64,000 bases of DNA from Niabella yanshanensis (GCF_034424215.1 NZ_CP139960.1:3906001-3970000), one strand, 5' to 3'; numbered from the stretch's first letter, positions 7,185 to 16,281 are shown. Translations and numbers: made by a program. Notes: generated from the letters alone by a model not told the origin.

Positions 7185-7682
7185 TTATTTCAATGCAGCC
7201 AGTGCCGCTTCGTAGTTGGGCTCCTGGGCGATTTCAGGTACCTGCTCTGTGTAAACGATCTGTCCTTCTTCATTGGCAACGACTACAGCACGGCTTAATA
7301 AGCCTTTCATGCCCGAATCTGCTATGGTAACACCGTAATCAGCTCCGAAGTTTCCGCGAAAATCCGACAGGTTTTCTACATTATTCAATCCTTCTGCAGC
7401 GCAAAAACGCTTCAATGCAAAAGGAAGGTCTTTGGATACATTGATTACCACCGTGTTCTCCAGGGCGCTGGCTTCTTCGTTGAATTTTCTTGCTGAAGCG
7501 GCACAAATACCGGTATCTATGCTCGGAAAAATATTCAGCACTATTTTCCTGCCTTTATAGTCGGACAGGCTTTTTTCGCTAAGGTCATCCTTAACCAGGG
7601 TAAAATCTTTCAACGGACTACCCACTTCAGGCAAAGTGCCCGTTGTATTTACTGCATTACCTTTTAATGTAATTGTCGACAT
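7185..7682 (-). CDS. tpx: Thiol peroxidase (Tpx), peroxiredoxin
   Basis: A 165-residue Tpx-type atypical 2-Cys peroxiredoxin that reduces hydrogen peroxide and alkyl hydroperoxides with electrons from thioredoxin. The peroxidatic Cys lies in DTGICAASARKFNEE (about residues 56-70). The resolving Cys is in LPFALKRFCAAEGL (about residues 85-98). The usual PVC before the catalytic site reads GIC here. The N-terminal MSTITLKGNAVNTTGTLPEVG is typical of the family when read as MSTITLKGN plus the GxLPxVG motif. Length equals the family norm. It is a single gene with a good -33/-7 promoter upstream. Confidence 0.94.
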   Translation of the reverse strand: MSTITLKGNAVNTTGTLPEVGSPLKDFTLVKDDLSEKSLSDYKGRKIVLNIFPSIDTGICAASARKFNEEASALENTVVINVSKDLPFALKRFCAAEGLNNVENLSDFRGNFGADYGVTIADSGMKGLLSRAVVVANEEGQIVYTEQVPEIAQEPNYEAALAALK

Positions 7683-7724
7683 GTTTGTTGTTTTTGATTA
7701 GTTGAGTATTGAATTTACTTCTAA

Positions 7725-7756
7725 CAAAAGTATTGTTAATTGCGGTTGTACTCCAA
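7725..7756 (-). promoter_or_regulatory. Promoter of tpx
   Basis: On the minus strand a TTG (-33 element, 7754-7756) and TACTTTTG (-7 box, 7725-7732) are separated by 21 bases. This fits the Bacteroidota primary-sigma consensus TTG-N19-21-TAnnTTTG and lies 43 bases before the tpx ATG. Confidence 0.65.
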
Positions 7757-7855
7757 AGGGAAAAAAACAAATTTGTATTGGTTATAAATTTCATATATTC
7801 ATGCCTTATTAACGAGGGCTGTATTACAGAAAGCAAGGTGTTTTTATAAATTTAA

Positions 7856-7872
7856 TGGTTATTTAATAACCA
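7856..7872. promoter_or_regulatory. 17-bp palindrome between tpx and exbB
   Basis: TGGTTATTTAATAACCA is a perfect inverted repeat (8-bp arms, 1-base centre) in the 335-bp AT-rich divergent region. It could be an operator for the exbB operon or for tpx. No regulator gene is near, and the rest of this gap shows no gene. Confidence 0.35.
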
Positions 7873-8017
7873 TCCGGAGGCGTTAAATAATCATTAAACA
7901 TGAGGTCTTAAATCAGAAAAAAATAACAAAGAAAAATTTTGTTATAAATTATTTTTTGTTAGAATTGTAATCTATTTCACAAGCTTTAATATTTAAAAAA
8001 CTAAAAAAACTAAGATC

Positions 8018-8875
8018 ATGGCTGAAAATCAAGCTAAGCCGGTAGCGGCAGCAACGACATCTGTGCAACCCAAAAAAAGCAGTAATGCAATTTCGTGGAT
8101 AGCACCTATCCTGTGTGTAGTGGCAGGTTATTCTATTTGGAGATTTATTATGGGTGATCCAGCGGGTTTTGATGTACCTGATGCAGCAGGCGGATTTTGG
8201 CCTCACCACAAAGGTCCTAAAGGAGCATTTAATGCCATTTATGAAGGTGGTATCATTGTACCTCTTCTGATAGGAATGTTATTGGTAGTGATTGTATTTG
8301 CGATTGAAAGATTCTTAACAATCAGCAAAGCGTTAGGTAAAGGAAACATCAGCAACTTTATCCGCAAAGTACAGTATCATCTGGCTAATAAAAATGTTGA
8401 CGCAGCTATCGCTGAGTGCGACAAACAAAGAGGTTCAGTTGGTAATGTAATGAAAGCTGGTCTTCGTCGTTACAAAGAAATGATCAACGAAACCGGTTTA
8501 GAAACCGAGCAAAAAGTAGTGGCTATCCAGAAAGAAGTTGAAGAAGCTACAGCGCTGGAGCTGCCTATGCTTCAGAAAAACCTGGTATTCCTTTCTACTA
8601 TCGTATCAGCTGGTACGCTTGTGGCGTTATTAGGTACGGTAATGGGTATGATCCGTTCTTTCGCAGCCTTAGGTTCTTCTGGAGGCGGTGGCGATTCTTC
8701 TGCTCTTGCGGTTGGTATCTCTGAGGCTCTGTATAATACAGCTATTGGTATCGGTACTTCAACACTGGCTTTGATTTTCTATAACATGTTAACAACAAGG
8801 ATCGATAGTATTACTTATGGTATCGACGAGTCTGGATTTACTTTAACTCAGTCTTTTGCTTCTTTGTACAAATAA
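8018..8875 (+). CDS. exbB: ExbB/TolQ-family proton channel subunit
   Basis: A 285-residue MotA/TolQ/ExbB protein. It forms the inner-membrane proton-conducting motor with ExbD and drives TonB. A membrane segment lies near residues 25-45. A second is near 76-98 (IIVPLLIGMLLVVIVFAIERFL), with paired helices in the C-terminal third around STIVSAGTLVALLGTVMGMI and ALYNTAIGIGTSTLALIFYN. The GTVxGMxxxF and AL-TxxGLxxA-like patterns are family marks. It is the first gene of a four-gene operon with two exbD genes and tonB. The extra N-terminal membrane segment is common in Bacteroidota homologues. Confidence 0.93.
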   Translation: MAENQAKPVAAATTSVQPKKSSNAISWIAPILCVVAGYSIWRFIMGDPAGFDVPDAAGGFWPHHKGPKGAFNAIYEGGIIVPLLIGMLLVVIVFAIERFLTISKALGKGNISNFIRKVQYHLANKNVDAAIAECDKQRGSVGNVMKAGLRRYKEMINETGLETEQKVVAIQKEVEEATALELPMLQKNLVFLSTIVSAGTLVALLGTVMGMIRSFAALGSSGGGGDSSALAVGISEALYNTAIGIGTSTLALIFYNMLTTRIDSITYGIDESGFTLTQSFASLYK

Positions 8876-8953
8876 TAAATTGTAACAAAGACGAAAGTTG
8901 ATTTTATGGAAATTCCGAATTAAATCGTCTCATATCAAAATAATAAATTCAAT

Positions 8954-9604
8954 ATGCCTAAAGTTAATATAGCCAAGAAGTCGACTGATACGGACATGAC
9001 GCCCTTCGTGGACATCGCGTTCCTTATCCTGTCGTTCTTTATCATGGCTACTAAGTTCAAACCGGCTGAGGCAGTTCCCATTCAGACCCCTAATTCGGTT
9101 TCATCTCAAAAATTGCCGGAAAATGATGCGGTGATGATCAGCATTGATAAAGATGATAAAGTATATTTCTCTATCATGGCGCAGAAAGATCCACAGCAGG
9201 CAAGAGATATCATTAAAGCTGCTGCACAGGCAAGAAATATTCCTGTAACCGATGCACAGGTAGCCGGTTATTTTCCAGGCGATATGATCGGTGTTCCTTT
9301 TAATAAATTAGGAGCGTTCCTCGCATTGCCGGCAGATCAGAAGAAAACTTACGTACAGGAAGGTATTCCGGTTAAAGATTCAGCAAATAATGAATTATAC
9401 TACTGGATCGCAGCTTCGCGTAGTATTTTTGCCGGTCAGCCTTTAAAGTATCTGATTAAGGGGGATAATGTATCTAAATATCCTGCTTTCAAAGCAATTA
9501 TAGATGCTTTAAAGAAGAACGACGAGCAGAAGTATAACCTGGTTACCATGCCTGAAGGTGCTCCTACCGGAACAGAATTGTGGGTAGAGCGCAACAGCAA
9601 ATAA
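8954..9604 (+). CDS. exbD: ExbD-family biopolymer transport protein (first copy)
   Basis: A 216-residue single-pass membrane protein. The N-terminal DTDMTPFVDIAFLILSFFIM holds the membrane segment with the conserved Asp needed for proton flow. The periplasmic domain is longer than in E. coli ExbD (about 140 residues). It contains a lineage-typical insert around residues 75-150 before the C-terminal fold. It lies 78 bp after exbB and 31 bp before a second exbD, an arrangement frequent in Bacteroidota TonB systems. It is expected to act with ExbB in the inner membrane. Confidence 0.9.
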   Translation: MPKVNIAKKSTDTDMTPFVDIAFLILSFFIMATKFKPAEAVPIQTPNSVSSQKLPENDAVMISIDKDDKVYFSIMAQKDPQQARDIIKAAAQARNIPVTDAQVAGYFPGDMIGVPFNKLGAFLALPADQKKTYVQEGIPVKDSANNELYYWIAASRSIFAGQPLKYLIKGDNVSKYPAFKAIIDALKKNDEQKYNLVTMPEGAPTGTELWVERNSK

Positions 9605-9635
9605 TAAGTATTAAATTTTTTAAACAGAATTAGTT

Positions 9636-10274
9636 ATGGCAAGTTTAGATACCGGCGATGGCGGCGGCCACAAAAAAGGCCCCGGCGTTAAGAAGGCCAA
9701 GAAGCTAAGCACCAGGGTAGATATGACGCCGATGGTGGACCTCGGTTTCCTGTTGATCACCTTTTTCATATTTACTTCTACTATGAGCTCTCCAACAACT
9801 ATGGATCTCAATATGCCGAAGGATACAGAGAAGAAAGAAGAAGAAACAAAGGTTAAAATGTCAGGTGCGCTTACTATCATGGTGGGCCGTGATAATAATA
9901 TCTTCTATTATGAAGGTGAGCTGACGAATGAAAATGCCAGCCAGGCGTTTAAGTCGTCAACGCTTACAGACATCAGAGATGTAATTATCAAGAAAAAGAA
10001 AGAAGTTGAATCCAGGTACGTAACCGATGCTGCCTGTGAAGCAAAGGCAAGGCAGGAGGGTAAAAATCCGAATGACTGCCGGCAGAAAGATTTCTTTGTG
10101 CTGATTAAGCCAACTGAGGAAGCCAATTATAAGGATGTAATTGATCTGTTAGACGAGATGACCATTAATAAAGTAGCACGCTATGCGTTATTGGAGCCAT
10201 TCGACACAGAGAAAGATCTGATCAATGCTTCGCAAGGCGGGGCTCCGGCAGCAGCAGCCCCCGCAGCTCAGTAA
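9636..10274 (+). CDS. exbD: ExbD-family biopolymer transport protein (second copy)
   Basis: A 212-residue paralogue of the preceding protein with membrane segment RVDMTPMVDLGFLLITFFIF at about residues 27-46, again with the conserved Asp. A glycine- and lysine-rich cytoplasmic start (GGGHKKGPGVKKAKK) precedes it. The periplasmic part contains a segment with two Cys residues (around AACEAK... and NPNDCRQK) that could form a disulfide; this is inference. The C-terminus is Ala/Pro-rich. It is part of the exbB-exbD-exbD-tonB operon; the two ExbDs probably form a heteromeric or alternative motor. Confidence 0.9.
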   Translation: MASLDTGDGGGHKKGPGVKKAKKLSTRVDMTPMVDLGFLLITFFIFTSTMSSPTTMDLNMPKDTEKKEEETKVKMSGALTIMVGRDNNIFYYEGELTNENASQAFKSSTLTDIRDVIIKKKKEVESRYVTDAACEAKARQEGKNPNDCRQKDFFVLIKPTEEANYKDVIDLLDEMTINKVARYALLEPFDTEKDLINASQGGAPAAAAPAAQ

Positions 10275-10341
10275 AAAACTGATGTTAGTTGTGTGGAATT
10301 TTCCAACACCCGCATCTTATAATTAACAAATTAAAAGAACA

Positions 10342-11172
10342 ATGGACGCCAATAAAATTTTAAGTACCGACTTTTTGGATCTTCTGTTTGAAGGCCGCAA
10401 TAAGAGTTATGGTGCCTACGAACTTCGTAGAGGCTATAATAAAAGATTGTGGATTGCTATCGGTGGTACTGCTCTTGGCTTTGCTTTAATTGCAGGAGGT
10501 ATTTTCCTGAAAAGCCAGATGACGCCGGCGGTAGACGAGGATGCAGTAAAGATCAATGAAGTTACTATACAACAAATTGAGCAGGAGAAACCGGAAGAGC
10601 CACCGCCACCTCCGCCGCCGCCGCCGCCAAAGCAGGCGCCGCCTCCAAAAATTGAAATGAAGGCATTTACTCCTCCGAAAATTGTAAAAGATGAGGAAGT
10701 AAAAGAACCCCCACCCGCAGTAGAAGAGTTGAAAGAAACCAAAATTGGTACGATCAGCCAGGAGGGTATCAAAGATATCGGTATCGTTACACCGCCTGCA
10801 GCCGCAGATGGAGGTAAGGGCCTTGTTGAGGCAAAGCCGGTTGAAAAAGAGCCTGAAGTTTTTACCAAAGTTGAGGTGGATGCAAAATATCCTGGTAACT
10901 GGCGTTCTTTCCTTGAAAGAAACCTTGATGGCCAGGTAGCTGTTGACAACGGAGCTTCTCCCGGAACCTATACTGTAATTATCCAGTTCATTGTGGACGT
11001 TGCAGGAAACGTAAGTGATGTAAAAGCGTTAACAAGCGTTGGTTTTGGAATGGAGCAGGAAGCTACCAGGGTAATTAAAAAATCTGGTAAATGGAACCCG
11101 GCCATTCAAAATGGCAGAGAGGTAAAGGCCTACAGAAAACAGCCTATTACCTTCCAGGTGACAGATCAATAA
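10342..11172 (+). CDS. tonB: TonB energy transducer
   Basis: A 276-residue protein. A cytoplasmic stretch with the Bacteroidota-typical DLLFEGRNKSYGAYELRR (about residues 13-30) comes first, then one membrane helix (IAIGGTALGFALIAGGIFL). A proline-rich periplasmic linker (EEPPPPPPPPPPKQAPPPK) and the C-terminal TonB domain follow (YTVIIQFIVDVAGNVSDVKA to the end). It links the ExbB/ExbD motor to outer-membrane receptors such as BtuB and SusC in this window. It is the last gene of the operon and is followed by an intrinsic terminator. Confidence 0.94.
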   Translation: MDANKILSTDFLDLLFEGRNKSYGAYELRRGYNKRLWIAIGGTALGFALIAGGIFLKSQMTPAVDEDAVKINEVTIQQIEQEKPEEPPPPPPPPPPKQAPPPKIEMKAFTPPKIVKDEEVKEPPPAVEELKETKIGTISQEGIKDIGIVTPPAAADGGKGLVEAKPVEKEPEVFTKVEVDAKYPGNWRSFLERNLDGQVAVDNGASPGTYTVIIQFIVDVAGNVSDVKALTSVGFGMEQEATRVIKKSGKWNPAIQNGREVKAYRKQPITFQVTDQ

Positions 11173-11199
11173 TCTGACAGTACTTGTACAGCAAATATT

Positions 11200-11227
11200 A
11201 AAACCCGTCGTAAAAGGCGGGTTTTTT
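11200..11227 (+). terminator. Terminator after the exbB-tonB operon
   Basis: AAAACCCG and CGGGTTTT pair around a 10-base loop, followed by a T-run, 28 bases after the tonB stop codon. Confidence 0.8.
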
Positions 11228-11490
11228 GCGCTGTGTACCCCCCCTGAAGTATTATTAGTTGGGATCTATTAATTAGGGATTATGGGGAGTATGGCTGCTT
11301 CTTTAATAACCAGAAGCCTCAATCGACTGATGGTAGGTTGATGAGTATGCAACGCCAGATGATAGGCGCATGGAAGGCAGTTTTCGGAATGTATGTTTCC
11401 TGTAGGTGATAAAAGGAATATCAGCAGACTAATTCGACGCTCACATATAATAAGAGTTAGGGGACGAGCAGGTATGGGACTGCGGAAATT
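11228..11490. other. Intergenic region, no feature recognised
   Basis: About 260 bp between two convergent transcripts, bounded by terminators on both sides. No ORF, RNA or repeat pattern was recognised. A C7 run is present near 11239. Confidence 0.5.
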
Positions 11491-11513
11491 AAAAAACCGC
11501 CGATGGGCGGTTT
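11491..11513 (-). terminator. Terminator after the lytic transglycosylase gene
   Basis: AAACCGCC (11494-11501) and GGCGGTTT (11506-11513) pair around a GATG loop. Read on the minus strand the stem is followed by a T-run, 25 bases after the stop of the transglycosylase gene. Confidence 0.82.
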
Positions 11514-11538
11514 CAAAATGTTTGTTGTAAATATGATA

Positions 11539-12591
11539 TTAGTTCCTGTACTCAGGGTTGATCAGCATTTGGATGGATTCGTTCAGCATCTCATTTTTTT
11601 TGGATAAAAACAGGTCCATTTTCTCTAAAGGCAATTTGAGCTGGTAGGTAGCATTAGACGCTAAAACCTTATCCATGCTCGGATTGAGGCTGCTAAATTC
11701 TTCAATGCTCATTTCCAGGTATTTTACAATAGCTTTCGAGTTATATCGACCGCTGATCGTCTGTACTTTTACATCCTTATGTGTTACTTCGTCTTTTACG
11801 GTGGTCATCATTGCCAAAGCCTGTTGTTTCGATACGGTAGTAATACCTCCTTCACCCTCCATGATGTAGTGGGTAGCAATGAATTTTTTTACATGATTGC
11901 GGCTTTCAGTTGGTAAATGATACTGAAGTTTCCAGAAGTCACTGCTGCCGGCCTTGGCTATAGCAGAATTTACCCGCCCGGGCCCGCAATTATAAGCGGC
12001 AACTACCAGTAACCAGTCCTCGTAAATATTATAGAGGTAATTCAGATATTTACTGGCAGCCTTGGTGCTCTTAAGATAGTCTCTTCTTTCGTCTACGCCA
12101 CGGCCTACACGAAGTCCCATAGTAGTAGCCGTGCCGGGCATAAATTGCCAGGGACCTACCGCACCTACCCAGGATACCGCAGACGACTTTAAATTCGATT
12201 CAATCACCGCCAGGTATTTCAATTGCTTGGGGATGTTATTTTGAGTTAAAATATCATCCATCATATCAAAATAAGGTTTTCCCCAGGTTTGAAGCTCCTT
12301 TAGGTCTTCAGAATATTTCTCCATATAATCCTGAACGAAACTCAATGCCTGTGGATTCAGGTGTTCCATACTAACACCCTTCAATGTTGCTACTTTTGCT
12401 GATGAGCTGCCCGAAGCCTCAAAAAGATTCTTAAAGGCTCCCTTCGGATCTGCTTTTTTAACGGCGTCGGCATTATTATTGACACCAGAAGATATAACTA
12501 AAGGATTTATTTGCCCGAAAGAAATGTAAGACAGAGAAGAGAAAAGAATCACCATGCCGCAATGCTTCACTACCAGTTTTTTATTAATCAT
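11539..12591 (-). CDS. Lytic transglycosylase (SLT domain, MltD-like)
   Basis: A 350-residue secreted murein lytic transglycosylase (GH23 fold) that cleaves peptidoglycan glycan strands. A signal peptide ends near SYISFGQ. The SLT domain covers about residues 100-260: YLAVIESNLKSSAVSWVGA carries the catalytic Glu, then GPWQFMPGTATTMGL and LLVVAAYNCGPGRVNSAI. The region after it, to the C-terminus, resembles a degenerate LysM-type segment (residues 285-340), only weakly. The ATG at 12591 is chosen; a TTG 30 bases upstream would add a short basic extension. It is the last gene of a minus-strand run that includes gatA and tatA. Confidence 0.88.
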   Translation of the reverse strand: MINKKLVVKHCGMVILFSSLSYISFGQINPLVISSGVNNNADAVKKADPKGAFKNLFEASGSSSAKVATLKGVSMEHLNPQALSFVQDYMEKYSEDLKELQTWGKPYFDMMDDILTQNNIPKQLKYLAVIESNLKSSAVSWVGAVGPWQFMPGTATTMGLRVGRGVDERRDYLKSTKAASKYLNYLYNIYEDWLLVVAAYNCGPGRVNSAIAKAGSSDFWKLQYHLPTESRNHVKKFIATHYIMEGEGGITTVSKQQALAMMTTVKDEVTHKDVKVQTISGRYNSKAIVKYLEMSIEEFSSLNPSMDKVLASNATYQLKLPLEKMDLFLSKKNEMLNESIQMLINPEYRN

Positions 12592-12671
12592 TCTTTGTAA
12601 AATGTTTTTAAAAAAGGTCAATTAAAAGTCTATGGTTTGGTTGTAGTAGTTATTTGAATTCTTAATAACGT

Positions 12672-14096
12672 TTAATTCTCTAAAATATTGTTGCAAAAAG
12701 AAAGCAAAGATAATTCATTAAAATGAGCAGACATCAGTTGCAGGCCGAATGGCATATGGTTGTCCGGGTGGGAAAACAGGGGCACAGCGATACCCGGTAC
12801 ACCGGTTAGATTAGCTATAACCGTATAAATATCAGCTATGTACATAGCTACGGGGTCTTCCATTTTTTCACCTATCTTAAAGGCTACCGATGGAGAAGTG
12901 GGTAAACATAGGAAGTCGAAATCGTTGAAAATCAACGATAATTTATTTGTTAAAGTTCTCCTTACTTTTTGAGCCTGGGTAAAATAAGCGTCGTAATACC
13001 CCGAACTTAATACAAAGTTCCCCAGCATAATTCGTCGCTTAACCTCCCATCCAAAACCCTGGGAGCGGTTCTCTTTATAAAAAGTATCCAGGTCTGTAAT
13101 AGCCCCCTTATTGGCTCTGAAACCATATTTTACACCATCATACCTGGAAAGATTAGACGTTGCTTCAGCAGTGGTGAGAATATAATATGCCGGAACAATA
13201 TATTCCAGCAGGTCAAAATGCACTTCTTCAACCGTATGACCCTGGCTTTTCCAGTCTGCCAGCTTACTCTTAACTGCGTTCGAAATTTCGGGATCGAGCC
13301 CGGGATGAGAAAGTGCTTCGGGAAAGTATGCTATCTTGTATTTTTTGCCCGTTTCCAGTTCCCTGGAATAAGCCGGAACAGGGGTGTTGGATACGGTGCT
13401 GTCAAAATCATCAGCGCCGGCCATTACCTCCAGTAAAAGGGCTGCATCAGCTACTGTAGTAGAAAAAATACCGATCTGGTCAAAAGACGACGCATAAGCA
13501 ATAAGGCCAAACCTTGAAATGCGCCCATAAGTTGGTTTTAAGCCAATAATACCGCAAAAATCTGCCGGCTGCCTTACCGAGCCGCCGGTGTCGCTTCCCA
13601 GCGATACCATACAAAGTCCGGCCTGAACAGCAACTGCCGATCCCCCGGATGATCCACCCGAGATACGTGTTTCATCTGCAGCATTTAGTACTTTCCCGTA
13701 TACAGAATTTTCGTTGGTCGACCCCATTGCAAATTCATCACAGTTCAAACGCCCGATAATGATCGCACCTTCCGCCAGCAAGCGTTCAACTGCTGTGGCT
13801 GAGAAGATAGAAGTAAAACCTTCGAGGATGCGGGATGCAGCGGTTACCTCATGTCCCTTGTGGCAAATAACGTCTTTTATTCCTATAACAACCCCGTGGA
13901 GTTTCCCCTGGGGCGTTTCCAGCTGATCCAGTTCTTTTGCCCGGGTTCTCGCTTCTTCAGCATAAACTTCCACAAAAGCATTCAGCTGCTTTTGGGCTTC
14001 AATTTTTTGAAGATAAGTTTCAACGGTAGTTAAGCAAGATGTTTTACCCTCTGTTAAGTCCTGATGGTAACGGGCAATAGAAATGAAATCTAGCAA
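12672..14096 (-). CDS. gatA: Asp-tRNA(Asn)/Glu-tRNA(Gln) amidotransferase subunit A
   Basis: A 474-residue amidase-signature enzyme. It releases ammonia from glutamine for transamidation of misacylated Glu-tRNA(Gln) or Asp-tRNA(Asn), together with GatB and GatC encoded elsewhere. The Ser-cisSer-Lys triad is visible: Lys in GVVIGIKDVICHKG, and the Ser residues in GGSSGGSAVAV and GSDTGGSVRQPADFCG. Length equals the family norm. The start is a TTG; an in-frame stop 18 bases upstream rules out an extension, and LDFISIARYHQ begins the expected domain. It lies 44 bp after tatA, probably cotranscribed. Confidence 0.95.
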   Translation of the reverse strand: MLDFISIARYHQDLTEGKTSCLTTVETYLQKIEAQKQLNAFVEVYAEEARTRAKELDQLETPQGKLHGVVIGIKDVICHKGHEVTAASRILEGFTSIFSATAVERLLAEGAIIIGRLNCDEFAMGSTNENSVYGKVLNAADETRISGGSSGGSAVAVQAGLCMVSLGSDTGGSVRQPADFCGIIGLKPTYGRISRFGLIAYASSFDQIGIFSTTVADAALLLEVMAGADDFDSTVSNTPVPAYSRELETGKKYKIAYFPEALSHPGLDPEISNAVKSKLADWKSQGHTVEEVHFDLLEYIVPAYYILTTAEATSNLSRYDGVKYGFRANKGAITDLDTFYKENRSQGFGWEVKRRIMLGNFVLSSGYYDAYFTQAQKVRRTLTNKLSLIFNDFDFLCLPTSPSVAFKIGEKMEDPVAMYIADIYTVIANLTGVPGIAVPLFSHPDNHMPFGLQLMSAHFNELSLLSFCNNILEN

Positions 14097-14140
14097 AAGG
14101 ATGGCTTTTGTAAGTCAGAAAAAAAATATGGGATGGCGGT

Positions 14141-14356
14141 TTATTCGGCTCTTTTTGGCTCGCTTGTGATAGAGTTTGCGCTTTCTTCTATTTCTTTTTT
14201 AACGTTGTCCTTTGCATCATTAAACTCGCGCATACCTTTACCCAGGCCTCTCATCAATTCCGGAATTTTACGACCTCCGAATAACAGCAGCACAATAACC
14301 AATATAATGATGATTTCATTTGTACCCAAAGCGCCCAATAGTTGAATTTGTGTCAT
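14141..14356 (-). CDS. tatA: Twin-arginine translocase subunit TatA/TatE
   Basis: A 71-residue protein with one N-terminal membrane helix ([20 protein letters not shown]) followed by the [20 protein letters not shown] amphipathic helix and a charged C-terminus, the standard TatA/E layout. It oligomerises into the protein-conducting unit that exports folded Tat substrates. The start is the ATG at 14356; a TTG two codons upstream is less likely. A perfect TATCTTTG -7 box lies 21 bases upstream. Confidence 0.93.
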   Translation of the reverse strand: MTQIQLLGALGTNEIIIILVIVLLLFGGRKIPELMRGLGKGMREFNDAKDNVKKEIEESANSITSEPKRAE

Positions 14357-14376
14357 GATCAATAAAAATTAGTTAT

Positions 14377-14384
14377 CAAAGATA
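14377..14384 (-). promoter_or_regulatory. -7 box of the tatA-gatA promoter
   Basis: TATCTTTG on the minus strand, a full match to TAnnTTTG, 21 bases before the tatA ATG. A clear TTG at the right distance upstream is lacking. Confidence 0.5.
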
Positions 14385-14460
14385 CGAGAAGAATACAAAA
14401 GCAGATGTGAACTTGTTTAAAAAATCGGCAATCGTATTTATTTAAAGAAAGTAAAGTAAC

Positions 14461-14491
14461 AAAAAATCCCGCCGCTTGGGCAGGATTTTTA
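14461..14491 (-). terminator. Terminator after rplS
   Basis: AAATCC-C-GCC and GGC-A-GGATTT form a stem with one mismatch around GCTTG. Read on the minus strand the stem is followed by T6, 19 bases past the rplS stop. Confidence 0.72.
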
Positions 14492-14509
14492 TCAATATTA
14501 TTAACTGTA

Positions 14510-14905
14510 TTATGCTTTTTCTGCAGCAGCTTTCTTAGCGCTTTTAGCACCAACAGCCATACGTTTTTCACGGATACGTGCGCTTTTACCGCTTCTTTCT
14601 CTTTGGTAAAACAGTTTAGCCCTGCGAACCTGGCCAACTTTGTGTAATACGATCGAGTCGATATTAGGAGAAGTGAAAGGAAATAATCTTTCAACACCTA
14701 TACCGTCAGAAATTTTTCTAACTGTGAAGGTTGCAGTAGCTCCGCTACCTTGTTTTTTGATAACGTCTCCTTTAAAAGACTGGATACGTTCTTTATTTCC
14801 TTCTATAATTTTATAGTTTACAGTAATATTATCACCGGCTTTAAAAGCTGGAAATTTTTTTGTCTGTGTCAATTGCTCGTGAACGAAAGCTATCGCGCTG
14901 CTCAT
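14510..14905 (-). CDS. rplS: 50S ribosomal protein L19
   Basis: A 131-residue L19, located at the 30S-50S interface. Family features are [40 protein letters not shown], and [20 protein letters not shown] followed by [20 protein letters not shown]. The Ala/Lys-rich tail ([13 protein letters not shown]) is longer than in E. coli (115 residues). It is a monocistronic unit with a TACCTTTG promoter box upstream and a terminator downstream. Confidence 0.97.
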   Translation of the reverse strand: MSSAIAFVHEQLTQTKKFPAFKAGDNITVNYKIIEGNKERIQSFKGDVIKKQGSGATATFTVRKISDGIGVERLFPFTSPNIDSIVLHKVGQVRRAKLFYQRERSGKSARIREKRMAVGAKSAKKAAAEKA

Positions 14906-14926
14906 AACTTATTTTTTTAAGGACTG

Positions 14927-14934
14927 CAAAGGTA
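14927..14934 (-). promoter_or_regulatory. -7 box of the rplS promoter
   Basis: TACCTTTG on the minus strand, 21 bases before the ATG. A TTG lies 23 bases further upstream, slightly beyond the usual spacing. Confidence 0.55.
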
Positions 14935-14991
14935 AGGAGAAATTTTAAATTTTGATACAAGTTGAATAAAGTTTTTCTTCAGTACGGGGTA

Positions 14992-16233
14992 TTATAATTC
15001 GGTGATCATGTCTACCGTGCTTTTTTCTACCTCGGCCTTACGGGCCCGGTAGCGTACAATACCCTTCCCGGTTAAGAGTATCGATAGCGCGATTATAGCA
15101 CAAAAGCCCATTACCAGACCCAGTGGGGTAGCTGTTTTATCATGAAAAACGCTGACCATCGCCGAAGAAAATGCTCCCGTTGCCATTTGAATACAGCCCA
15201 GAAGTGCAGAAGCGCTTCCCGCGTTTTGCTCGAAAGGAGCGAGCGCCAGAGCCGAAGCATTGGGAAATGTAAATCCCTGGCAGGCCAGGAAAATACTACA
15301 AAGGATAATACTGCTGGTCATACCCCACCAGCTATACGCAAAGCCAACAAATAGTAAAATACCGGCGCAGGTTTGGAAAAATATAGCCCTGGGAATAATT
15401 TTTTCGCTGGAGGTAACTCTCAGTATCTGCGCATTTATTTGCGTTGCTACAATGAGCGCCCCTGCAATCATAGCGAATATCCAGCCATACAAGGTATCAC
15501 TGGCGCCAAAAACTTCCATAAATACATGTGGAGATCCTGCTACATAAGCATATAAACCCGCCGCAGTAAATGCGCTGGCGAAAGTGTAAATTACAAATTG
15601 AGGCTGTTTAAACACATCAGCAAATCTTTTAAGTATAGCCGCAGGTGCTAATGAGTAGTCCGGGGCAGGTTGTTTACTCTCGGGCAGGAGAAAAATGCAC
15701 AGCAGCAAAATGATAAGTACGATGCCCAGCAGAATAATAAAAACATAGCGCCACCCGATGGCGGCCGTAACATATCCACCGATAGTAGGTGCCAGGAGAG
15801 GAGATACCCCTATTACCAACATTAACAGTGAAAAAACTTTGGCGCTTTCTTTCACATCAAAAAGATCGCGTACCATGGCGCGGGATGCTACCATACCGGC
15901 ACAGCCTCCTAACGCCTGGAGAAACCTGAAAATAATGAGCATGTTTACAGAAGCAGACATCGCACAGCCCAGAGATGCCAGGATATACAGGCTAAGGCCA
16001 AAATAGAGCGGTTTTTTTCGTCCGTATTTATCCAGCAATGGCCCGTATAAAAGCTGCCCTGCCGAGATGCCTATAAAAAAACTGGAAAGTGTAAGCGATA
16101 CATTGCTTACATCAGTATGCAGCTCTTTAGCGATATTAGGGAATCCCGGCAGGTACATGTCAATTGAGAATGGACCAATGGCACTGAGGAGTCCCAAAAG
16201 AAGTATTTTTAAAAATTTATTATTGCCCTTCAT
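14992..16233 (-). CDS. MFS multidrug transporter, Bcr/CflA type
   Basis: A 413-residue, 12-helix major facilitator. Marks of the Bcr/CflA drug/proton antiporter group are the GPFSIDMYLPGFPNIAKEL start (residues about 16-34), GQLLYGPLLDKYGRKKPLYF (motif A, loop 2-3) and RFLQALGGCAGMVASRAMVR. Substrates would be drugs or small metabolites, exported at the inner membrane. The start is the ATG at 16233; the upstream 17 codons begin with another ATG but contain charged and Cys residues not expected in this family. It is transcribed alone, with a TAGCTTTG box upstream. Confidence 0.9.
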   Translation of the reverse strand: MKGNNKFLKILLLGLLSAIGPFSIDMYLPGFPNIAKELHTDVSNVSLTLSSFFIGISAGQLLYGPLLDKYGRKKPLYFGLSLYILASLGCAMSASVNMLIIFRFLQALGGCAGMVASRAMVRDLFDVKESAKVFSLLMLVIGVSPLLAPTIGGYVTAAIGWRYVFIILLGIVLIILLLCIFLLPESKQPAPDYSLAPAAILKRFADVFKQPQFVIYTFASAFTAAGLYAYVAGSPHVFMEVFGASDTLYGWIFAMIAGALIVATQINAQILRVTSSEKIIPRAIFFQTCAGILLFVGFAYSWWGMTSSIILCSIFLACQGFTFPNASALALAPFEQNAGSASALLGCIQMATGAFSSAMVSVFHDKTATPLGLVMGFCAIIALSILLTGKGIVRYRARKAEVEKSTVDMITEL

Positions 16234-16281
16234 AAAATATGATATCAGTTTGGGCAAGCAAGAGTATGGGTAAATGAGCCG

